Of a DNA stretch of 7,354 nucleotides, positions 1 through 4,679 are shown in pieces. The translations under genes and the position numbers were made by a program. Location: NCBI GenBank assembly GCA_947426875.1, contig CANEFU010000056.1:1-7354 (forward strand). The letters run 5' to 3'. This stretch comes from an uncultured Clostridium sp. (GTDB lineage: Bacteria > Bacillota > Clostridia > TANB77 > CAG-508). Every line of letters begins with the position of its first letter. Position 1 is the stretch's first letter. Below the pieces are notes generated by a model. That model made no database searches. It saw nothing but the letters and a program-made list of their open reading frames with translations, and had not been told where the DNA came from.

Positions 1-550
1 AGATGAATCCCTTTCTAGTTATATTGCTCAAAATGCCTTACAAACTTTTGGCAAAATTGATATTCTTGTCAACAATTGTGGCGTTCAATTTCCTCAAAAT
101 AGCATTTTAGACATTTCTAGCCAGCAACTTCGTGATACTTTTGAAACTAATATTTTTTCTTTTTTCTATTTAACCAAAGCGGTTTTACCTTACCTTGAAG
201 CTAATAGTAGCATCATCAATACGACTTCTGTTACTGCTTATGAAGGAAAAAAGAACTTAATTGACTATTCTAGTACCAAAGGTGCTATCACTGTTTTCAC
301 AAAATCTTTAGCCCTATCTTTGGCTGAGCAAAAAATTAGAGTTAACGCGGTTGCACCAGGTCCTATTTGGACACCACTTATTCCTGCTTCTTTCACGGAA
401 GAAGAAGTAGAAATTTTTGGTACAGATACTCCTTTAAAACGTGCTGGTCAACCTTTTGAGTTAGCACCTGCCTATTTATATTTGGCAAGTGATGATGCAA
501 GATATGTTACTGGTCAGGTAATTCATGTAAATGGTGGCTCCATGGTATAA
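1..550 (+). CDS. SDR-family NAD(P)-dependent oxidoreductase, 5'-truncated by window edge
   Basis: The reading frame is open from base 2 to the TAA at 548-550 and gives 182 residues, so the methionine at 320 is internal and not the start. Visible short-chain dehydrogenase motifs, numbered from the first in-window residue, are VNNCG (23-27, the NNAG structural motif with Cys for Ala), the conserved Asn of ETNIF (N50), the catalytic Ser in TTSVTAY (S76), YSSTK (Y89 and K93, the YxxxK pair), the PGPIWTPL cofactor/substrate loop, and the C-terminal YVTGQVIHVNGG strand. This wording, especially VAPGPIWTPLIPASF and LAPAYLYLASD, matches what I recall of the Bacillus YdaD/YhdF/YhxC group (about 285 aa). 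Roughly 100 N-terminal residues with the TGxxxGIG dinucleotide-binding loop therefore lie outside the window. These are cytosolic NAD(P)-linked alcohol or sugar oxidoreductases, and some are general stress proteins; the substrate cannot be read here. The gene is convergent with topB and ends 30 nt before it. Confidence 0.93.
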   Translation, partial: DESLSSYIAQNALQTFGKIDILVNNCGVQFPQNSILDISSQQLRDTFETNIFSFFYLTKAVLPYLEANSSIINTTSVTAYEGKKNLIDYSSTKGAITVFTKSLALSLAEQKIRVNAVAPGPIWTPLIPASFTEEEVEIFGTDTPLKRAGQPFELAPAYLYLASDDARYVTGQVIHVNGGSMV

Positions 551-558
551 ACATTTAA

Positions 559-593
559 AATGAGGATTTTGGGGCCGTCCCTAAATCCTCATT
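559..593. terminator. Bidirectional intrinsic terminator between SDR gene and topB
   Basis: Arms 559-569 (AATGAGGATTT) and 583-593 (AAATCCTCATT) form a perfect 11-bp stem. A T-T mismatch is followed by an inner GGG/CCC pair (571-573 with 579-581). It lies between two convergent stop codons. Read on the - strand it is followed by TTTTAAATGTTT, and on the + strand by a weaker ACTAGTTTATT run, so it may work better for topB. The topB stop codon (581-583) and its last three codons lie inside the 3' arm. Confidence 0.75.
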
Positions 594-2563
594 ACTAGTT
601 TATTAAATTTTGAATGAATATACGTTTTTAATTTTGTCATGAATTCTTCTGGCTTGATTTCCTTTTTGGCTACCATATCTAGCCCTTTTTCCCAACTAGC
701 AGTAAGTTTTGGGTTTAGCATGTCTGGCATAGAGTGGTATACAATGTCATAAATCTTTTCGCCTTTTTGCGTTGGTGTGATAATTTGTGTTTTGTTATTG
801 ATTTCGATGTATTTTATTTTTTCTAGTTTTTTCATAATTTCCGCCCTGGTTGCACTGGTTCCAATTCCTGCTCCTTTGATTTGCTCTCTTAATTCTTCTT
901 CCTCGATTAACTTTCCTGCATTTTCCATAGCTAAAATAATAGAGCCTGAATTGTACCTACTTGGTGGAGAAGTTTCTGCATCTTTTATTTCAAAATTCTT
1001 AACGTCTATATTTTGTCCTTTTTTTAATGTTTTTAAAATCTCTAGATTGTTATCTTCTTGTTTTTCCTTATTTTCCTCTTTGTTTTCCCCATTCTTTTCT
1101 TTTTCTGTGGATTTTGGTTTTAGTATTTCTAAAAAACCTTGCTCGATACAAACTTTTCCACTACAATGAAATGTTTCATTTTCTATGTTTATAGTTACTT
1201 GTATTTTATTGTATTCAGCTGGTGGATAAAAAATGGCTAAAAATCTTTTTACAATCACTTTATAGATTTGTTTTTGCAAGTCTGGTAATTGATTATAATT
1301 TTCATAGCCTTGTCCTGTTGGTGTAATAGCATAATGGTCTGTAATTTTACTATCATTAACATATTTGGTTTTTACTAAATTCGTACTGTATTTTTCTTCT
1401 ACCATTTTTTTAATGTAACCTTGTATTTCTTCATCTTGAAATCCTCTTGCTATACCATTTAAATTTTTACTAATTTCTTTTGCAACTGCTGTAGAAAGTA
1501 CCCTGGCATCGGTTCTAGGATAAGTTACTAATTTTTTTTCATATAAATTTTGTATGATTTCTAGTGTTTCATCTGGTTTAATTTTAAATCTTTTGGTACA
1601 TTCATTTTGAATTTCTGCTAAATTAAATAAAAGTGGTGCGTTTTCTTTCTGTTTCGATTTCTTTAGCTCTGTTATAATAGCTTGTTTTCCTGTTAAGCTT
1701 GCTATCAATTCTTTTGCATCTTGTTCTTTTTTAAAACCGCTTTCATTATATAATTTAACAGATTCATACATTTGTGATTTTTCATTTACTTTCCATTCTG
1801 CTTTAAAAGAAGCATTCTCATCTCCAAATTCACCTAAAATTTTATAGTACTTAGTTTTTACAAAGTTTTTAATCTCTCGTTCTCTTTCTACTATCATACC
1901 CAACACACAGGTCATAACTCTTCCTACTGATATAGAAGCTCTATCTTCATTAATACTTTTAGCCAATTGTCTTCCATAGATAATAGATAGTAATCTGGAA
2001 AAATTGATACCAATTAAATAATCCTCTTTGGCTCTTAAATAAGCACTGTCTGATAAACTGTCATATTCACTTAAATCTTTAGCTTCTCGAATTCCTCTTG
2101 TTATTTCCTCCTCTGTTTGTGAATCAATCCATACTCTTTTCATTTTTGCCTTTGGATTTGGTTTTGCCATCATGAATACTAATCTTTGTATGTATTCTCC
2201 TTCACGTCCTGAGTCTCCTGCATTGTAAATTTCTTCTATATCTTCCCTTTGCATAAGCTCTTTTACAATATTAAATTGATTGGCTACTTGAGGAATTATC
2301 TCATATTTCCAATCCTCTGGAATAAAGGGAAGTGTTTCTAATCGCCATAATTTTAATTTCTCGTCATATTTCTCTGGATAACTCATCGTTACTAAATGTC
2401 CTACACACCATGTAATAATCCAATTTTCTGATTCCAGATAACCATTTTTTCGATTGGTAGTTATTTTAAGTGCTTTTGCAAATTCCATAGCTACTGATGG
2501 TTTTTCTGTGATTAATAATTTTTTGCCCAATTTTACTACGTTTCCTTTCCTAATTGTTACCAT
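581..2563 (-). CDS. topB: DNA topoisomerase III (type IA)
   Basis: Type IA topoisomerase that cuts one DNA strand through a 5'-phosphotyrosine and passes another; topoisomerase III decatenates DNA and resolves recombination or replication intermediates. The 660 residues contain the Toprim domain (about 14-145) with LLITEKPS (E20) and GDSGREGE (D117, E121). The second acidic position is Gly, as I recall for Bacillus TopB (DAGREGE). Next come SVGRVMTC (212-219), the catalytic Tyr348 in VTYPRTD, TDHYAITPT (H410), and GIGTSATRAE (566-575). A Lys/Glu/Asn-rich linker sits at about 484-507, and there is no C-terminal zinc region. Length is close to E. coli TopB (653) and shorter than B. subtilis TopB (727). 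It is the last gene of the HD-HD-topB operon, starting 8 nt after the preceding stop. The start is uncertain: the ATG has only a weak A-rich RBS, and TTG at 2528-2530 (giving GKKLLITEKPS) is an alternative with AGGAAAGGA 13 nt upstream. Confidence 0.95.
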   Translation of the reverse strand: MVTIRKGNVVKLGKKLLITEKPSVAMEFAKALKITTNRKNGYLESENWIITWCVGHLVTMSYPEKYDEKLKLWRLETLPFIPEDWKYEIIPQVANQFNIVKELMQREDIEEIYNAGDSGREGEYIQRLVFMMAKPNPKAKMKRVWIDSQTEEEITRGIREAKDLSEYDSLSDSAYLRAKEDYLIGINFSRLLSIIYGRQLAKSINEDRASISVGRVMTCVLGMIVEREREIKNFVKTKYYKILGEFGDENASFKAEWKVNEKSQMYESVKLYNESGFKKEQDAKELIASLTGKQAIITELKKSKQKENAPLLFNLAEIQNECTKRFKIKPDETLEIIQNLYEKKLVTYPRTDARVLSTAVAKEISKNLNGIARGFQDEEIQGYIKKMVEEKYSTNLVKTKYVNDSKITDHYAITPTGQGYENYNQLPDLQKQIYKVIVKRFLAIFYPPAEYNKIQVTINIENETFHCSGKVCIEQGFLEILKPKSTEKEKNGENKEENKEKQEDNNLEILKTLKKGQNIDVKNFEIKDAETSPPSRYNSGSIILAMENAGKLIEEEELREQIKGAGIGTSATRAEIMKKLEKIKYIEINNKTQIITPTQKGEKIYDIVYHSMPDMLNPKLTASWEKGLDMVAKKEIKPEEFMTKLKTYIHSKFNKLVMRI

Positions 2564-2571
2564 TTTCTTTT

Positions 2572-3333
2572 TTAAACTTTATTATTTATATATTCGTTTA
2601 CTACTTCTTTAACTTTCATCATTTGCTCTTTTGTTTCCGGTACTTGATAATGAAATCTATCAATCATTTTACCAACATGATTATTTTCTTGCAATGTTTT
2701 AAAACTATATACAAAATGGATATCAAAAATGAAAGAAGCAAATCGCAAAATTTGGTCGGTTTCACTTACTCTATTCTTAATATTCGTTAATTTATGTTGA
2801 TAAAACTCTTGTAACATTTTTTCCGATAGAATTCCCTCTTCTACTTTTTGAATTCTTTCTGCCTCTTGCCAATAAATTTCATTCGCTTCATATAAAAGGT
2901 CTAATTTATCAGCATCTTTTATGATTTTGGAAAATAATTCTTTTTCTTTTGACATACCTTTTGTCAATTCGTATTTATTATGCTCATAGATAGCAGTGTA
3001 GATAATAGCATCATAAGTATCTTCTGTTATATATTCTCTAATATAATTATCTTTTTTTAAAACCTCTACGCCTGCTTCTCCATGGTCAAATTTTTTTATT
3101 GTATCTTGCTCTTTTATTTGATATTGCTCAAATCTTCCTATGTCATGAAGTAATCCAATTAATTCTGCTAGTTCAATTTCTTTTTCTGTTAATCCTAAAG
3201 AATTAGCTATTTTTTTGCAATTTTCTGCCACTCTCATAATATGTCCTATCTTTATTTCCACTCTTGGATTATGGATTGCTAATTTATGAACATGATTTAC
3301 TAATTCTTTTTTTGCCTTTTCTATTTCTATCAT
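2572..3333 (-). CDS. HD-domain phosphohydrolase, second of a tandem pair
   Basis: This 253-residue soluble protein has a complete HD-superfamily metal site: H31 (KIGHIMRVAEN), H63-D64 (LLHDIGRFEQ), H84 (FDHGEAGVEVL), H118 (YEHNKY) and D140/D142 (KDADKLD). HD proteins with this H...HD...H...H...D order are metal-dependent phosphohydrolases acting on phosphomonoesters, nucleotides or cyclic nucleotides; the extra histidines suggest a two-metal centre (inference). There is no GYP motif, signal peptide or membrane segment, so it should be cytosolic. The C-terminal 80 residues (FIFDIHFVYSFKTLQENN) are shared with the upstream paralogue and form the family-specific part. ATG 3331-3333 overlaps the upstream TGA in an ATGA junction and has an RBS 7 nt away, which fixes the start. 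topB follows after 8 nt. The substrate is unknown. Confidence 0.9.
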   Translation of the reverse strand: MIEIEKAKKELVNHVHKLAIHNPRVEIKIGHIMRVAENCKKIANSLGLTEKEIELAELIGLLHDIGRFEQYQIKEQDTIKKFDHGEAGVEVLKKDNYIREYITEDTYDAIIYTAIYEHNKYELTKGMSKEKELFSKIIKDADKLDLLYEANEIYWQEAERIQKVEEGILSEKMLQEFYQHKLTNIKNRVSETDQILRFASFIFDIHFVYSFKTLQENNHVGKMIDRFHYQVPETKEQMMKVKEVVNEYINNKV

Positions 3334-4109
3334 CCATTCTCTCCTTCTATCTTTTCTAAATAGTCTTCTACTATTTCATAAATCTGTTTTATTCTAACTT
3401 TTGTTTCTTTGTCTTCAAATTTAAATCTATTATAAATTTTCTTCATATAATTTTTTTCTTTTATTATTTGTAAACCATATTGGTAATTAAAATCATAAAC
3501 ATAAGCAAAATGGCTTACCAAGATATCCACTGCTGTTTTTCTTTGTTGATAATCAATTTCTCTTTTTTCTATGAATTCTCTGAAAATTTCATCTGTCATT
3601 TTTTCATTAGAAAAATCTGCTTTTCCCCAGGCTGCCTCTTTTTCTTCAAAAGTCAAGGCATATATAATATCCGTTTTATCCGCATCTCGAATCATTTTAC
3701 TGTATAATTCTTCTTTTTCATTTGAAAATTCTAAGTCTTTTTTATTTTTGTTATGATTTAATATCGATTTTTTTATTATTTCATAATATTGCCTGTCTGT
3801 TATAAAATTTTGTATTAATCCTTCTTCAAATAAGATTTCTGCTCCTAGCGCTCCATGATTTACACTATTTTTATCTATGAACGTATTATATCTTTTTACT
3901 TGTTCAAATCTACCAATATCATGTAATAGTCCTATCAACTCTGCTAATTGCACACCTTCCTCTTCTAATTTTAAGTGTTTAGCAATTTCTTTGGCTATAT
4001 TGGCTGTTCTTTCAGTATGCGCTATTTTAAGTTTAATTCTTTCATTTTCTATATCGTAGTTGCTCACGTATTTTTTAAATTCTTGTTTTGCTTTTTGTAA
4101 ATTTATCAT
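3330..4109 (-). CDS. HD-domain phosphohydrolase, first of a tandem pair
   Basis: This 259-residue soluble protein is the paralogue of the next gene downstream. The two share QKAKQE/EKAKKE near the N-terminus, an identical AELIGLLHDIGRFEQ block at the same residue numbers (56-70), an HGxxGxE motif, an I-x-DADKxD motif and a similar C-terminal tail (FAYVYDFNYQYGLQIIKEKN). The metal site is H31 (KIAHTERTANI), H63-D64, H85 (NHGALGAEIL), H119 (LNHNKN) and D142/D144 (RDADKTD), all intact. It is a predicted cytosolic metal-dependent phosphohydrolase of unknown substrate. It heads the - strand operon, and its stop (TGA 3330-3332) overlaps the ATG of the second HD gene. The start at 4107-4109 is supported by CGGGGTG five nt upstream and a promoter that would give a leader of only about 12 nt. 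No regulatory domain is visible. Confidence 0.9.
   Translation of the reverse strand: MINLQKAKQEFKKYVSNYDIENERIKLKIAHTERTANIAKEIAKHLKLEEEGVQLAELIGLLHDIGRFEQVKRYNTFIDKNSVNHGALGAEILFEEGLIQNFITDRQYYEIIKKSILNHNKNKKDLEFSNEKEELYSKMIRDADKTDIIYALTFEEKEAAWGKADFSNEKMTDEIFREFIEKREIDYQQRKTAVDILVSHFAYVYDFNYQYGLQIIKEKNYMKKIYNRFKFEDKETKVRIKQIYEIVEDYLEKIEGENG
3341..3346 (-). promoter_or_regulatory. Ribosome binding site for the second HD gene
   Basis: On the - strand, AAGGAG (within AGAAGGAGAG) lies 7 nt before the ATG at 3331-3333. It is embedded in the last codons of the upstream HD gene, next to the ATGA overlap, so the two genes are probably translationally coupled while the second keeps its own strong Shine-Dalgarno. 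Confidence 0.85.
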
Positions 4110-4113
4110 ATTA

Positions 4114-4119
4114 CACCCC
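4114..4119 (-). promoter_or_regulatory. Ribosome binding site of the HD-HD-topB operon
   Basis: On the - strand GGGGTG, preceded by CGC, ends 4 nt before the ATG at 4107-4109. It matches the GGAGGTG consensus with one wobble-compatible change. It lies only a few bases downstream of the expected transcription start. Confidence 0.6.
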
Positions 4120-4128
4120 GCGGTTCAC

Positions 4129-4157
4129 ATTGTATCATTTTTATTTTTTAAATTCAA
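4129..4157 (-). promoter_or_regulatory. Sigma-A promoter of the HD-HD-topB operon
   Basis: On the - strand, -35 TTGAAT (4152-4157), a 17-bp spacer and -10 TACAAT (4129-4134), with an extended -10 TG one base upstream (TGATACAAT). The expected start is near 4122, giving a leader of about 12 nt with no room for a riboswitch. The promoter lies just outside the left end of the nested palindrome. Confidence 0.8.
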
Positions 4158-4167
4158 TAATATTGAA
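4153..4167. promoter_or_regulatory. Possible operator: 7-bp inverted repeat over the -35 box
   Basis: TTCAATA, one central A, then TATTGAA is a perfect 7-bp dyad covering 5 of the 6 bases of the -35 hexamer of the HD operon promoter. A repressor bound here would block RNA polymerase. It is AT-rich and short, so it could be chance; no regulator gene is in the window. Confidence 0.35.
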
Positions 4168-4168
4168 A
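4159..4168 (+). repeat. 10-bp direct repeat, left copy (AATATTGAAA)
   Basis: Identical to 4584-4593. The two copies flank the 403-bp palindrome, 2 nt outside its left arm and 10 nt outside its right arm. They could be an eroded target-site duplication, but the uneven spacing and AT-rich content make chance a real alternative. Confidence 0.35.
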
Positions 4169-4280
4169 GGTTTTTATAGGCTCTTTACCAGTGGCATTTA
4201 TGTATTAAAACATTATAGCTTTTGTATAGTTAAACTTGCAGTTAAAAAATATTATTGTAGAAACAGAAAAATATTTAAGG

Positions 4281-4465
4281 CAAAATCATGATTCTAACAA
4301 ATTCTTATAAATTCCTCGGCTACCTTTCATGACGTCAACAAATTCTTTAACAAAAGTCATAACAATACCCGAAAACAGGACCCTTTATGACTTTTGTTTT
4401 AGAATTTGTAAGACTATTACTGTCGCATTCGTCATTTATCCGAATTTGTTAGAATCATAATTTTG
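4281..4465. repeat. Middle inverted repeat of the nested palindrome
   Basis: Arms 4281-4304 and 4442-4465 match at 23 of 24 positions; the core ATGATTCTAACAAATTC and its complement GAATTTGTTAGAATCAT (4288-4304 with 4442-4458) is perfect over 17 bp. Another 6 bp (ATAAAT, 4307-4312 with 4434-4439) pair further in after a 2-nt mismatch. This could be the end of an independent shorter element nested within the outer one, or simply the next conserved part of one long stem. Confidence 0.88.
4338..4409. repeat. Innermost hairpin of the nested palindrome
   Basis: Arms 4338-4362 and 4385-4409 match at 23 of 25 positions (two adjacent T-T mismatches) around a 22-nt loop (4363-4384). The loop-proximal part, ACAAAAGTCATAA with TTATGACTTTTGT, is perfect. 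The word ACAAATTCT is shared with the middle repeat, so it occurs four times in the element, twice in each orientation. It is not a normal terminator: no T-run follows the full stem on either strand. Confidence 0.88.
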
Positions 4466-4583
4466 AACCGAAAAGACTCAGTTTATCCAATTAAATTTTC
4501 TTCTAAAATTTGGCTTACTCAAAAGCTATAATGTTTTAATACATAAATGCCACATCTAAAGAGCTTGTAAAAATATAAACTTA

Positions 4584-4593
4584 AATATTGAAA
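4584..4593 (+). repeat. 10-bp direct repeat, right copy (AATATTGAAA)
   Basis: Partner of 4159-4168, lying between the right end of the palindrome and the leuS promoter. It is also part of an A-rich stretch upstream of the -35 box that could act as an UP element. Confidence 0.35.
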
Positions 4594-4610
4594 ATAAAAT
4601 CGCTTTTTGC

Positions 4611-4639
4611 TTGAAACAGTAAGGATTTTATTATATAAT
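4611..4639 (+). promoter_or_regulatory. Sigma-A promoter of leuS
   Basis: -35 TTGAAA (4611-4616), an exact 17-bp spacer and a consensus -10 TATAAT (4634-4639). Transcription should start near 4646, leaving a leader of about 34 nt. That is too short for the T-box leader common on aminoacyl-tRNA synthetase genes in this phylum. A 9-bp inverted repeat (4593-4601 with 4624-4632) brackets the -35 box and could be an operator or chance. Confidence 0.85.
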
Positions 4640-4662
4640 ATGAAAAGTTATAAAAAAAATTG

Positions 4663-4669
4663 AAAGGAG
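4663..4669 (+). promoter_or_regulatory. Ribosome binding site of leuS
   Basis: AAAGGAG with 10 nt to the ATG at 4680. It is the only Shine-Dalgarno sequence near the LeuRS N-terminus and fixes the start. Confidence 0.85.
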
Positions 4670-4679
4670 TTTCATTTTT

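Larger units (their letters stand above)
4171..4573. repeat. Nested imperfect palindrome, 403 bp; MITE/foldback-like element
   Basis: This fills most of the 570-bp divergent intergenic region, and no credible gene lies in it. The outer arms are 4171-4224 and 4520-4573. A perfect 34-bp match (4191-4224 with 4520-4553) contains GTGGCATTTATG and CATTATAGCTTTTG. A further 17 bp (4171-4187 with 4557-4573) match except for two G-T wobble positions. A 3-nt mismatch separates the two blocks. Inside lie an unpaired pair of similar length (4225-4280 and 4466-4519), a middle inverted repeat and an innermost hairpin. The whole region can therefore fold as one long stem with arms of about 190 nt and a 22-nt loop. 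The shape fits a non-autonomous miniature inverted-repeat element or a large structured RNA. No transposase is present, and the family is not recognised. Confidence 0.88.

Noticed and set aside
777..1169. 130-codon open frame on the + strand inside topB
   Set aside because: It is antisense to a well-conserved part of TopB, its Ser/Phe-rich product mirrors the Lys/Glu linker codons, and it has no supporting RBS.
581..4109. HD-HD-topB as an anti-phage or mobile-element module
   Set aside because: There is no effector, nucleic-acid sensor, cyclase, integrase or relaxase nearby. The gene content is equally well explained by housekeeping functions.
4118..4126. GAACCGCGG on the - strand, resembling the T-box core (GGTGGNACCGCG)
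   Set aside because: It sits at the expected transcription start between the -10 box and the RBS, with no Stem I, specifier loop or terminator around it. Only about 9 bases match.
4088..4291. Open frame of 67 codons on the + strand running from the HD gene start into the palindrome
   Set aside because: It overlaps the HD gene start and crosses its promoter, lacks an RBS, and its product is an AT-driven aromatic and hydrophobic string.
4288..4458. CRISPR-like array from the four ACAAATTCT words
   Set aside because: The copies are in opposite orientations and irregularly spaced, which is the signature of nested hairpins, not direct repeats with spacers.
4179..4565. GGCTCTTT/AGCTCTTT ends as terminal repeats of an ISL3-type element with 8-bp target duplication
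   Set aside because: The 8 bases outside these points are inverted, not direct, repeats of each other, and pairing continues beyond them, so these are not convincing element ends.
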